Shown: positions 1-7,069, counted from the stretch's first letter. The stretch: 13,375 bases of DNA from WRHT01 sp031550525 (GCA_031550525.1 JAVBON010000016.1:1-13375); one strand, 5' to 3'. The notes: a model not told the origin generated them from the sequence alone. Numbers and translations: made by a program.

Positions 1-230
1 CCCCTCTGGCGGGGTGAATTTTTGCGCGGAATGAAATGGAGCGCAAAAAGAGGGGCGAGCAGCCCCTATCTTACCGGCGCCCCGAAGGGGCTTCAATATT
101 CTCTTACCCGCCGTGGCGAATGCCACTTCCACACCTCATACAATATAGGGGCAGACTAAAACTCTGCCCCTATATTACTGTGCGGCCACGCCGCTTCAAT
201 ACTATCTTATATCCGCCCCCGGCAGGGGGC
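1..230. repeat. Array of small hairpins downstream of mnmG
   Basis: No gene is visible here. The stretch is packed with short inverted repeats: 1-14 (CCCC/GGGG), 19-49 (TTTTTGCGC/GCGCAAAAA), 52-66 (GGGGC/GCCCC), 79-91 (GCCCC/GGGGC), 113-126 (GTGGC/GCCAC), 142-176 (14-bp perfect stem, 7-base loop), 182-194 (GCGGC/GCCGC) and 215-230 (GCCCCC/GGGGGC). The single-stranded linkers resemble each other: after 79-91 and after 182-194 both read TTCAATA followed by a TCTTA, and the linker after 52-66 is also TATCTTA. About 92-130 and 195-235 therefore look like diverged copies of one unit. On the minus strand this is the 3' untranslated region of mnmG. The hairpins are read directly; any role in mRNA stability or termination is inferred. 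Confidence 0.6.
45..67 (-). terminator. Probable intrinsic terminator of mnmG
   Basis: Read on the minus strand, a 6-bp GC-rich stem (AGGGGC / GCCCCT) with a 5-base loop is followed directly by CTTTTT. It lies about 170 bases beyond the mnmG stop and is the only hairpin of the array with a good U-tract on that strand. Confidence 0.6.
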
Positions 231-237
231 AGCCTCA

Positions 238-2169
238 TCATCCACCGCATCCCTTTTTATTCCCAGCCAGCTTTTTCAAATGCACCTCAATGCACCCGAT
301 AGCGGCGGGCGTAACGCCGGAAACCCTTGCGGCCTGCCCAAGGGTACGTGGCTGTATGGCGCTGAGCTTTTCCACCACCTCGCGGCTAAGGCCGTGTACT
401 TCGGTGTAGATTACGCCTTCTATAATTTTGTCTTCCAGCTTGCGGTCGCGCTCGGCCAGCTCCTGCTGTCTATCCACATAACCGGCATACAGCAGCAGGC
501 TTTGGGCTTCGGAACGGGTTTGGGCCGCGTAATCCATAATGCCCGGCCAGAAACGGGCTATTTTTTCGGCATTCATGCCGGGGCGGCGCAGTAAATCGGC
601 CAGGGGCACGCTTTTGCCGGGCAGGGCCTCGCCTATTTCTTCAAAAATCGCGCGGGTGGGGGCATCGGGCTTTATGTTGCGCTCGCGCAATTCGGCCAGC
701 AGCCGCTCCAATGCGCCGTGTTTGGCGCTAAAGGCGGCCCAGTGCGCGTCATCCACCAGACCTATTTGGCGGCCCAGCGGGGTAAGGCGGGCATCGGCAT
801 TGCTGTGCCGCAAAAGCAGCCGGTGCTCGGCCCGCGAGGTGAGCATGCGGTAGGGCTCGTCAGTGCCTTTTGTTACCAGATCATCAACCAGCACGGCCAT
901 GTAGGATTCGTGCCTGCCGGGCAAAAACGGCTCTTGCCCGCGCAGGTGCTGAAAAATGTTCAGAGCGGCCCATAGGCCTTGCGCCGCCGCTTCTTCATAG
1001 CCGGAACTGCCGTTAAGCTGCCCCGCGCACCACAGGCCCGGCACGGCTTTAGCCTCCAGCGTGGGCTTTAGCTGGGTGGGGTAAACGTAATCGTATTCCA
1101 CCGCATAGCCGGGCCGCACCACCTGGGCGTTTTCCAGCCCCGGTATTTTTTTGAGAAAGGCCTTTTGCACCTCAAGAGGCATGCCTGTGGGCATGCCGTT
1201 GGGGTAGACTTCCATTGAATCCAGACCCTCTGGCTCGATGAACATCTGGTGCCGGGTCTTGTCGGGGTAGCGGGCTATTTTATCTTCTATGGCCGGGCAA
1301 TAGCGGGGGCCGGGGCCTGGTATTGTGCCGTTATACATGGGCGAGAGGGCGAGGTTATCGGCAATTACCTTGTGCGCCTCAGGCGTGCTCCAGGTAAGGT
1401 GGCAGGCCAGTTGCCGCAAGGGCGGCGTTGAGCCGGTAAAGCTGAACCGCGGTATGGGCTCGTCGCCGTATTGCGGCTCCATTACCGAGTAATCTATTGA
1501 ATCCTTTGCAAGGCGCGGGGTGGTGCAGGTCATAAGCCGCCCCAGCTTCAGGCCCAAAGCCTCCAGCGCGGGCGTCAGGCCAAGGCTGGGCGCATCGCCC
1601 AGTCGCCCGCCGGCGAAGCTGTGCGGCCCCACATGCAAGAGGCCACGCGTAAAAGTGCCGGTGGTAAGCAACAAGGCGCGGGCGGCGAATTTTTGCCCCA
1701 GCCAGGTGCTGGCCCCGGCTACTTTTCCCCCGCTAATGATGGGGGCTTCAACAAAATCCTGGTACAGCCAGATATTGGGGTGGCCCAGAATATCGCGCTG
1801 CACGGCAGCCATATAGGCGGCACGGTCCATTTGCGCGCGCGGGGCCTGCACGGCCGGGCCTTTGCTGGCGTTGAGAATACGGAACTGAATTCCGCCCTGG
1901 TCGGCCCAGCGGCCCATCATGCCGCCAAGGGCGTCTATCTCGCGCACCATATGGCCCTTGCCCAAACCGCCAATGGCCGGATTGCAGGATAAATGCCCGA
2001 TGCGGTCAAGGTTGCTGGTAACCACCAGCACCTTGAGGCCAAGGCTGGCAAGGGCCATGGCGGCCTCGCACCCGGCATGGCCCGCGCCAGCCACAATGGC
2101 GTCAAAAATCTCAGGCGCGCGGCGCTTAACGCCGCCGCGCGCCTGTATGGAAGATACGCTTGAGTTCAT
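238..2169 (-). CDS. mnmG: tRNA U34 carboxymethylaminomethyl-modifying enzyme, FAD subunit (MnmG/GidA)
   Basis: MnmG works with the GTPase MnmE in the cytoplasm to install the (carboxymethyl)aminomethyl group on C5 of wobble uridine-34 in certain tRNAs. The chosen start gives 643 residues, close to the family's usual ~630. Seen directly: FAD-binding GAGHAG at about residues 28-33, the family signature SCNPAIGGLGKGH at about 61-73, RYCPAIEDK with its conserved cysteine, and GSSGYEEAAAQG near the FAD site, then the helical C-terminal part with YAGYVDRQ. The open frame continues upstream to 2334, but those 55 codons run through a dispersed repeat (2248-2330) and lack family similarity. The ATG at 2169 has GGA five bases upstream and agrees with the family start. 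No mnmE is in the window; the gene stands alone, with a hairpin-rich 3' region. Confidence 0.97.
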   Translation of the reverse strand: MNSSVSSIQARGGVKRRAPEIFDAIVAGAGHAGCEAAMALASLGLKVLVVTSNLDRIGHLSCNPAIGGLGKGHMVREIDALGGMMGRWADQGGIQFRILNASKGPAVQAPRAQMDRAAYMAAVQRDILGHPNIWLYQDFVEAPIISGGKVAGASTWLGQKFAARALLLTTGTFTRGLLHVGPHSFAGGRLGDAPSLGLTPALEALGLKLGRLMTCTTPRLAKDSIDYSVMEPQYGDEPIPRFSFTGSTPPLRQLACHLTWSTPEAHKVIADNLALSPMYNGTIPGPGPRYCPAIEDKIARYPDKTRHQMFIEPEGLDSMEVYPNGMPTGMPLEVQKAFLKKIPGLENAQVVRPGYAVEYDYVYPTQLKPTLEAKAVPGLWCAGQLNGSSGYEEAAAQGLWAALNIFQHLRGQEPFLPGRHESYMAVLVDDLVTKGTDEPYRMLTSRAEHRLLLRHSNADARLTPLGRQIGLVDDAHWAAFSAKHGALERLLAELRERNIKPDAPTRAIFEEIGEALPGKSVPLADLLRRPGMNAEKIARFWPGIMDYAAQTRSEAQSLLLYAGYVDRQQELAERDRKLEDKIIEGVIYTEVHGLSREVVEKLSAIQPRTLGQAARVSGVTPAAIGCIEVHLKKLAGNKKGCGG

Positions 2170-2247
2170 TGGAATCCGTTCAACTTTACCCACGCTTGGC
2201 GTGGCGTTTGGGATACAAAGACTATAGAGGCTGAAGCCAGATTTATA

Positions 2248-2330
2248 AGATCTGGGCGCTGCCCAGACCCGCAAAGGTGTAGCTCGTATCACAAAAGCAC
2301 AACAGTTTTTGGCTGGCAAGCTATAAGCCA
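2248..2330. repeat. Dispersed hairpin repeat, copy A
   Basis: This stretch resembles 8640-8709. Shared parts, in the same order, are AGATC, a GGGCGCTGCCC hairpin (2251-2267: TCTGGGC/GCCCAGA with a GCT loop), a CC...GC region, and then CAACAGTTTTTGGC at about 2300-2313. It continues into a further inverted repeat around 2312-2332 (GCTGGC ... GCCAGC). Translated on the minus strand, both copies give PAKNCCA followed by AT.L..W..AP, so this repeat creates false N-terminal extensions; here it artificially lengthens mnmG. Confidence 0.6.
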
Positions 2331-2569
2331 GCAAGCGCGTTGGAGTGCTATTCCGACCCCCCTTGACCCCGCAATTAGGGGTAAGGGTTTGTCTGTAATC
2401 TTAGGGTTTACAATAAACTGCCGCTCTTTGGGGCAATACCCGCAGCAGCAGCTTCGACCTTGTGGTTATACAGAGCTTGACTGAAATAGGCAAACTCAAA
2501 AACAAAGCTATTACATAGCGCTAAACCTGATTAGAAGCATACGGGCAACATCATGCATGCCAATAAGAC
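2331..2569. other. Gene-free interval upstream of mnmG
   Basis: No open frame with a ribosome-binding site is apparent. The left part (about 2355-2390) carries CCCCTTGACCCCGC followed by AGGGGTAAGGG, resembling the CCCTCTTGCCCCCGC seen near 8774, so it may be more of the dispersed repeat. I could not pick a convincing mnmG promoter here. Confidence 0.4.
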
Positions 2570-2599
2570 AGCCGGAATTTCGTTATGAATATTCCGGCT
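2570..2599 (-). terminator. Hairpin after the SLC13 permease gene
   Basis: A perfect 9-bp stem AGCCGGAAT / ATTCCGGCT (2570-2578 with 2591-2599) has a 12-base loop and lies 35 bases beyond the permease stop. The minus-strand tail GTCTTATT is only weakly U-rich, so termination is likely but not certain. Confidence 0.5.
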
Positions 2600-2634
2600 T
2601 TATCCTTCATGCCTTTCCCTGTGCCACATTCCGG

Positions 2635-4419
2635 CTACAACGGCCAAACCCACAGTATGGCCGCCGTGCCGCAGGCGAGGCAGAGGGCGGACAAAGGCAG
2701 CCCCATTTTCCAGTAATCGCCGAATTTGTAGCCGCCGGGCGACATTACCAGCGTATTGCACTGGTGCCCTATGGGCGTGAGGAAGGGGCAGGAGGAGCCT
2801 ATGACCACGGCCATTAAGAAGGGATCTGGCGATACGTGCAGGCCGGTGGCTAGACCAACGGCCACCGGCGCGGCCAGTATGGCGGTGGCGGAGTGGTTGA
2901 GCACGTTGCCCAAGAGCATTACCCCGGCCATAAGCACGGCCACCATTACGGCCGGAGAAAACTCGCGGCCAAGCTGAAGCAGCAGGTCGGCCAGCAGTTT
3001 GGAGCCGCCGCTGCTCTCAAGGGCCATGCCCACGGGCAGCATGGCGGCCAGCAGCACCAACACGGGCATTTCAATGGTCTCGTAAACCTCGCGCAGGGGT
3101 ATAAGGCCCATGGAAATCATAGCCAGCGCGCAGGCCGTCATGCCCACGGCGGCGGAGACCAGATTGGCCGCAATAAGCGCGATGACAAGAGCAAACGAGC
3201 CAGCCGCCAGCAGCACCTTGCGGCCTTGCCCTATGCGCAGGCCGCGCGAGGCCAGGGGCAGGCAGCCAAGCTCGTTAAGGTCCGTCAGGGCGGTATCTTC
3301 GTGTACTTGCAGCAGCAAAATATCGCCGCCCGCAAAGCGTATTTGGTCCACCCGCTGGCGCAGGCGCATGCCTTCACGCGCTATTGCCAGCACGTTAACA
3401 TGGTGGTTGTCGCGCAGGCTAAGGCGGTTTGCGCTTTGCCCCACCAGCATGGAAGCGGGCGTGACAATGGCCTCCATAAGCTTGAGGTCGCGCCGGTCTT
3501 CTTCGGTACGCTCACGGCTTTCGGCATCCGGAGCCAGTTCCAGGCCGGTCACGTCCATAAATTTTTTAATGTTGTCGGCGTCGGCCTCTATAAGCAGAAT
3601 ATCCAGCTCGCGCAGCACGGTGTAAGGCTTGGGCATGTTGGAGCGCTTGCCGTCGCGGTAGAGGGCAAGCACCAAAAACTCCGCATCGCCGCCAACTTTG
3701 TCTGTAATATCCTGCAGGGTCTGGCCTACAAATTTGGAGCCCTCGGGCAGGCGCAGCTCAGTAAGGTAGGCGTTAACCTCGAACAGATCCTGACTGCCGG
3801 AGTTATCTTTTCTGTGCGGTATCAAGCGCCAGCCTATGAGCGAGATGAAAGCGACGCCTGCCACGGTTATAGCCAGGCCGGCTGGCAGAAAGTCGAACAT
3901 CTTGTAGCCCGCACCCAAAGCTGTTTGCCGGTAGGTGGAAACCAGAATGTTAGGCGGAGTGCCTATAAGCGTAAGAGATCCGCCCAACAACGAGCCGAAA
4001 GACAGCGGCATGAGCAGCAGGCCCGGCGAGCGGTCGCTCTGGCGCGACATCCAGATAGCCACCGGCATGAACAGGGCCAGAGCGCCGGTATTGTTCATAA
4101 AGCCGGAGCAAATGGCGACCAGCGAGGTAAGCACGGCCACCTGCGCCCAAACCCTGTTGCCAACGCGGGTAAGCTGCCTGGCCATTACATCAACCACACC
4201 GGCATTAAGCAGCCCCCGGCTTATAAGCAGCACGGCGGCTACCGTAACCACCGCCGGGTTGCCAAAGCCCGAAAAAGCCTGAGCCGCCGGAATCACACCC
4301 GTAAGCGTAACTACCAGCAAGGCCCCAAGAGCCACAAAGTCATAGCGGATGCGATTCCACAAAAACAGCACCAGCGCCGCGCCCAGCACCGCGAAAACAA
4401 TAATTTGCTCCCTTGTCAT
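2635..4419 (-). CDS. SLC13-family anion permease with two internal TrkA-C (RCK_C) domains
   Basis: This is an inner-membrane secondary transporter. With the ATG at 4419 (GGTGGGGG seven bases upstream) it has 594 residues. The N-terminal half is a set of hydrophobic helices with NNTGAL near residue 110 and IGTPPN near 152-157, the repeated loop motif of this superfamily. Residues about 218-283 and 315-375 form two soluble TrkA-C-like domains (each with an LxEGD/GGDILL-type strand), which in this family often sense ligand or regulate transport. The second membrane half has LNHSAT near 507 and TPIGHQCNTLVMSPGGY near 548-564, matching the first-half motifs. Family members move sulfate, di- or tricarboxylates or other anions; the substrate cannot be read from the sequence. 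If the host is a sulfate reducer, sulfate is one candidate (inference). The longer frame to 4491 would add a cysteine-rich 24-residue stretch with no support. The gene appears monocistronic. Confidence 0.9.
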   Translation of the reverse strand: MTREQIIVFAVLGAALVLFLWNRIRYDFVALGALLVVTLTGVIPAAQAFSGFGNPAVVTVAAVLLISRGLLNAGVVDVMARQLTRVGNRVWAQVAVLTSLVAICSGFMNNTGALALFMPVAIWMSRQSDRSPGLLLMPLSFGSLLGGSLTLIGTPPNILVSTYRQTALGAGYKMFDFLPAGLAITVAGVAFISLIGWRLIPHRKDNSGSQDLFEVNAYLTELRLPEGSKFVGQTLQDITDKVGGDAEFLVLALYRDGKRSNMPKPYTVLRELDILLIEADADNIKKFMDVTGLELAPDAESRERTEEDRRDLKLMEAIVTPASMLVGQSANRLSLRDNHHVNVLAIAREGMRLRQRVDQIRFAGGDILLLQVHEDTALTDLNELGCLPLASRGLRIGQGRKVLLAAGSFALVIALIAANLVSAAVGMTACALAMISMGLIPLREVYETIEMPVLVLLAAMLPVGMALESSGGSKLLADLLLQLGREFSPAVMVAVLMAGVMLLGNVLNHSATAILAAPVAVGLATGLHVSPDPFLMAVVIGSSCPFLTPIGHQCNTLVMSPGGYKFGDYWKMGLPLSALCLACGTAAILWVWPL

Positions 4420-4506
4420 ACCATGGCCCCCACCTTTTGTTTGCACGCCCGCGCCGTGGCATGGGCATAGTAGGAGCAACTGTAACAACAAAATTAGTTG
4501 GGATAT

Positions 4507-4512
4507 ATTATA
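4507..4512 (-). promoter_or_regulatory. Candidate -10 box for the permease gene
   Basis: A perfect TATAAT on the minus strand lies about 90 bases upstream of the permease start. No good -35 is seen: the hexamer 17 bases upstream is AGTTAA and falls inside the terminal repeat of the element at 4520-4724, so that insertion may have supplied or replaced the upstream half. Confidence 0.3.
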
Positions 4513-4519
4513 AGCAGCA

Positions 4520-4724
4520 CTAGAGCATTTTAACTTTGGAAAAGTTGAAACGCTCTAGCGGCCCCGAAGGGGACGCCCGCAAGCGCGTAGCGCGGCGTGC
4601 CTTTAGCAAAGCCGCTTGGGCTTTGCGTATACGATAAAAGAGTGCTTTAGTTTTTATACCTTTATAGGGTAGCAGCATTCAGCTTTAAAAAAATATATAA
4701 AATTTCAAAGTTAAAATGCCCTAG
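4520..4724. mobile_element. Miniature inverted-repeat element, 205 bp, CTAG-bounded
   Basis: The ends are inverted copies about 22 bases long: CTAGAGCATTTTAACTTTG at the left (4520-4542) and the complement of CTAGGGCATTTTAACTTTG at the right (4703-4724), with two or three mismatches. The left end also folds on itself: 4520-4536 pairs with 4542-4558, again ending in CTAG. The interior carries hairpins at 4562-4572 (CCCC/GGGG), and GCAAAGCC/GGCTTTGC around 4609-4630, and AT-rich sequence to the right. No coding frame is present. It lies between the permease and obgE. This structure is typical of a non-autonomous element moved by a transposase supplied elsewhere; the family assignment is inference. 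Confidence 0.6.
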
Positions 4725-4735
4725 CGGGGTACGGT

Positions 4736-4794
4736 AAATGCAGATGAGGACGAAGCCGGATCTTACAAATCCGGCTTCGTCCTCATCTGCATTT
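4736..4794 (-). terminator. Long perfect hairpin downstream of obgE
   Basis: Positions 4736-4761 and 4769-4794 form a perfect 26-bp stem with a 7-base loop (CTTACAA), starting 12 bases beyond the obgE stop. On the minus strand only TTT follows before ACCG. On the plus strand the arm is followed by TATTAG after TTT. The location fits a terminator or 3'-end stabiliser for the obgE transcript, though the U-tract is poor and the stem is unusually long. Confidence 0.55.
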
Positions 4795-4806
4795 TATTAG
4801 TACAAT

Positions 4807-5928
4807 TTATGGCGTAACTTCTATTTCAACATCTGTGCCGTCATCGTCGTCATCATCCGGCTCAAGGTCGCGCAGGTGCTCAAAGGGCGCGTTGAATTCA
4901 AGCTCTTCTTGCAGGCGCCACATTTCTTCCACCAGCTCGTCAAAGCCCGCGCCTTCCGGTCCGGTTTTATGCAGGGCGGAGATGAAGAACAGGCGTCTGC
5001 CGTCGTTTTCCGCGCGTGCTTGCAGGGCTTGTAACGCTGCCGGGTCCAGCAGGTCTGTCTTGTTTACCACTTCAATCTGGCGGCGGGTGGCCAGAGCCTC
5101 GTCAAACAGGCGCAGTTCCTCGTTAATCAGGTCAAAGCCGGACCACGGGTTTTCGCCTTGCAGGTCTATATCTTCCGCGCTCAGAATATGCAGCAGAAAG
5201 CGGTTGCGCTCCACATGCTTCAAAAAGCGGTGGCCCAGGCCCACGCCCATATGCGCGCCTTCAATAAGGCCCGGTATGTCGGCTATGACCATGCGTTTGT
5301 CGTAGTCGTTATCGTGCAGCATAACGCCCAGGTTGGGTACCAGCGTGGTAAAGGGGTAGGCCGCTATTTTAGGCCTGGCGGCGGAAACCGCTGAAATGAA
5401 GGTGGATTTTCCGGCATTGGGCAGGCCCAAGAGGCCGCAGTCGGCCAGAATTTTAAGCTCCAGCCGCACGCGTAAGAATTCGCCTTCCTCACCCGGCTGG
5501 GCAAAGCGCGGGGCCTGCTGCGTAGACGACTTGAAAAACTCGTTGCCTTTGCCGCCGCGCCCGCCTTTGGCTATGGGCACTTCCACTCCGGCTTCCGGCA
5601 GGTCGGTGAGCATGCGCTCGCCCTCGTCGGTAATTTCAAAAATCTGCGTGCCTATGGGCAAATCGATAATCAGATCGACACCCTTGCGGCCATGGCACTG
5701 CGAGCCTTCGCCGGGTCTGCCGTTTTCCGCCTCGTAATTGCGCTTCAGGCGGAAATCGTAAAGCGAGAGCAGCTTTGAGGAAGCCCGCAGAATAATACTG
5801 CCGCCATCGCCGCCATTGCCGCCGCTGGGGCCGCCAAAAGGCAGAAATTTTTCGCGCCTGAAGGCCACGCAGCCAGCGCCGCCCTTGCCCGCGCGCAAGG
5901 TGATTGTTGCTTCGTCTATAAAACGCAT
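4807..5928 (-). CDS. obgE: Ribosome-assembly GTPase Obg (ObgE/CgtA)
   Basis: Obg is a conserved GTPase that binds the large ribosomal subunit during late assembly and links ribosome supply to stress. The start at 5928 gives 373 residues beginning MRFIDEATI, with GGAGG five bases upstream; the frame to 5997 runs through a terminator and is rejected. The glycine-rich Obg fold is at about 1-158 (GGAGC, GGPSGGNGGDGG, GGRGGKGNEFF). The G domain follows: Walker A GLPNAGKST at 168-176, YPFTTLVPNLG at 191-201, DIPG at 217-220, NKTD at 289-292 and an SAL motif near 317. The C-terminus ends in an acidic tail with a run of six aspartates (358-363), in place of a full OCT domain. It lies third after rplU and rpmA, a very common order, but with a terminator in the 74-base gap before it. 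Confidence 0.97.
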   Translation of the reverse strand: MRFIDEATITLRAGKGGAGCVAFRREKFLPFGGPSGGNGGDGGSIILRASSKLLSLYDFRLKRNYEAENGRPGEGSQCHGRKGVDLIIDLPIGTQIFEITDEGERMLTDLPEAGVEVPIAKGGRGGKGNEFFKSSTQQAPRFAQPGEEGEFLRVRLELKILADCGLLGLPNAGKSTFISAVSAARPKIAAYPFTTLVPNLGVMLHDNDYDKRMVIADIPGLIEGAHMGVGLGHRFLKHVERNRFLLHILSAEDIDLQGENPWSGFDLINEELRLFDEALATRRQIEVVNKTDLLDPAALQALQARAENDGRRLFFISALHKTGPEGAGFDELVEEMWRLQEELEFNAPFEHLRDLEPDDDDDDGTDVEIEVTP

Positions 5929-5949
5929 AAGCGCCTCCGCGCTGTAAAC

Positions 5950-5982
5950 AAAAAAAAGGCGAAAGCGCAAAGCTCCCGCCTT
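5950..5982 (-). terminator. Intrinsic terminator/attenuator between rpmA and obgE
   Basis: On the minus strand AAGGCGGGAGC pairs with GCTTTCGCCTT (11 bp including two G-U pairs) around a 5-base loop and is followed by six further Ts. It starts about 20 bases after the rpmA stop and ends about 20 bases before the obgE ribosome-binding site. It would cut expression of obgE relative to the two ribosomal proteins unless obgE has its own promoter. Confidence 0.85.
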
Positions 5983-6002
5983 AAAAATACTATGCAAAGC
6001 GC

Positions 6003-6275
6003 TTAGGCGGCGTTAGCCGGCACCACATGCACTCTGGTGAGCACCCTTTTTTTGCGCATATACTTTTCAAACTTCACAACACCGTCGCAGGTGGCGAAAA
6101 TGGTGAAGTCGCGGCCGAGGCCAACGTTTTTGCCGGGGTGCACCTTGGTGCCTACCTGGCGTACGATAATGTTGCCGGAAAGTACCGGCTGGCCGCCAAA
6201 GCGCTTAATGCCGCGCCTTTGGCCCTGACTGTCGCGTCCGTTGCGGGAACTGCCGCCTGCTTTCTTATGTGCCAT
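6003..6275 (-). CDS. rpmA: 50S ribosomal protein L27
   Basis: L27 is a component of the large ribosomal subunit whose N-terminus reaches toward the peptidyl-transferase centre. The 90-residue product begins MAHKKAGGSSRNGRDSQGQR, the expected N-terminus, followed by GIKRFGGQPVLSGNIIVRQ and HPGKNVGLGRDFTIFA, all hallmarks of the family. The ATG at 6275 has AAGGGAG six bases upstream. No N-terminal extension of the kind cleaved in Firmicutes is present. It follows rplU by 15 bases, so the two are co-transcribed. Confidence 0.98.
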   Translation of the reverse strand: MAHKKAGGSSRNGRDSQGQRRGIKRFGGQPVLSGNIIVRQVGTKVHPGKNVGLGRDFTIFATCDGVVKFEKYMRKKRVLTRVHVVPANAA

Positions 6276-6290
6276 GATTAGCTCCCTTAA

Positions 6291-6599
6291 CTAGGCCTTG
6301 ATGGATTTAATCTTGAGGGTGGTATATCTTTGGCGGTGACCGGCGGTACGCATACTGTCGTTGCGGCGCCATTTTTTAAATATCACCAGCTTTTCGCCCT
6401 GAATATGGTCCAGCACTTCGGCGGTAACGGAAGCGCCCTGCACATAGGGCTTGCCGACGACAAAATTGCCGCCGCCAATCATTAACACCTTATCAAGCTG
6501 CACTTCTTCGCCCACATTGGCTTTGAGCAAATCCACACGGATTTTGCCGCCTTCTTCAACGCGGAACTGTTGGCAGCCGCTTTCAACTATTGCGTACAT
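6291..6599 (-). CDS. rplU: 50S ribosomal protein L21
   Basis: L21 binds 23S rRNA in the large subunit. The start at 6599 gives the usual length, 102 residues, beginning MYAIVESGCQQFRVEEG. Later motifs are VLMIGG near the middle and VIFKKWRRNDSMRTAGHRQ near the C-terminus, the conserved RNA-binding tail (typically KRRKNYRRxxGHRQ; here partly altered). GGAGG lies five bases before the ATG. The frame can be extended ten codons to 6629, but that part has no family support. It is first in the rplU-rpmA(-obgE) transcript. Confidence 0.98.
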   Translation of the reverse strand: MYAIVESGCQQFRVEEGGKIRVDLLKANVGEEVQLDKVLMIGGGNFVVGKPYVQGASVTAEVLDHIQGEKLVIFKKWRRNDSMRTAGHRQRYTTLKIKSIKA

Positions 6600-6626
6600 A
6601 AATTCCTCCAGCAAAAGAGAAAGGGA

Positions 6627-6668
6627 CATTTAGCGCCCCCTACTCATAAAGTCAAGTGCAAAATTATA
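6627..6668 (-). promoter_or_regulatory. Promoter candidates upstream of rplU
   Basis: Two possibilities overlap on the minus strand. A perfect -10 TATAAT sits at 6668-6663 without an obvious -35. Downstream, TTGACT (6655-6650) is followed 17 bases later by the poor -10 TAAATG (6632-6627). Either would give a short leader for the ribosomal protein transcript. Confidence 0.35.
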
Positions 6669-6765
6669 ATTCAGCGGGATTTTTTGAAAGAGCCCCACGC
6701 GCTCTTACAATCTTTTTTTCCTAACTCATTTCATAATCACAATTTTTGCTCTCTAACGCGGCCAG

Positions 6766-6799
6766 AGGGCAAAAGACGCTTTTTAGAAACAGCACCTAG
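6766..6799 (-). repeat. Solo left end of the 153-bp mini-element
   Basis: Read on the minus strand, CTAGGTGCTGTTTCTAAAAAGCGTCTTTTGCCCT is nearly identical to the left terminus of the element at 11609-11761 (one clear change, GGGG to GGTG, over about 30 bases). The rest of the element is missing. Its CTAG overlaps the stop codon of the small membrane-protein gene, so the insertion may have fixed that protein's C-terminus. Confidence 0.6.
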
Positions 6800-6969
6800 T
6801 GGTGGCTTACATGGTCGCCGCGCTTAATGCGCATGGCGGCGGCCGAAAGTATGATTACAAAGTAAATAAAAATAAGGCCCACGCCAACAGCGCCCTGCGG
6901 GGTGGAATGAAGTGCGCTGGAAATAAGCTCGCTTACCCATGCCGCAATGGTGGAAAATAATTCTGCCAT
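6796..6969 (-). CDS. Small single-pass membrane protein of unknown function (57 aa)
   Basis: The gene is short but has an excellent ribosome-binding site, AGGAGG five bases before the ATG at 6969. The product starts MAELFSTIAAWVSELISSAL (an amphipathic helix), has one strong membrane segment at about residues 27-46 (VGVGLIFIYFVIILSAAA), then a basic and histidine-rich tail (RIKRGDHVSHH). The TAG stop is formed at the edge of a mini-element end (CTAG). It lies between the rplU promoter region and rlmD, divergent from rlmD, and appears monocistronic. I do not recognise the family. It could be a small subunit of a membrane complex or a stand-alone small protein; nothing in the neighbourhood decides this. 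Confidence 0.72.
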   Translation of the reverse strand: MAELFSTIAAWVSELISSALHSTPQGAVGVGLIFIYFVIILSAAAMRIKRGDHVSHH

Positions 6970-7053
6970 GACATCCTCCTGGCGCGTTGCCGGTCAGTTT
7001 CAGACGTTTTGTTTGCTTTTCGCCAAAAAGTCAAGCCTTTTGTCCGGCCTGTA

Positions 7054-7069
7054 AAATACACAAGTATTT
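7054..7069. promoter_or_regulatory. Dyad in the small-protein / rlmD intergenic region
   Basis: AAATAC-ACAA-GTATTT is a perfect 6-bp dyad in the AT-rich part of the 273-base divergent gap. On the minus strand a TTGACT follows nearby (around 7029-7034), about 60 bases before the small-protein start. It is an operator candidate only. An open frame at 7000-7191 on the minus strand has no ribosome-binding site and is not called. Confidence 0.2.

Noticed and set aside
80..90. Shared CCCCGAAGGGG at 80-90, 4562-4572 and 12505-12515 as one repeat family
   Set aside because: On the minus strand each forms a stable cUUCGg-type hairpin, but flanking sequences are unrelated, so convergence is more likely than common origin.
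2893..4470. A 525-codon plus-strand open frame antisense to the permease gene
   Set aside because: It is rich in His, Gln, Ala and Arg with no domain, has no ribosome-binding site, and mirrors the codon bias of the real gene on the other strand.
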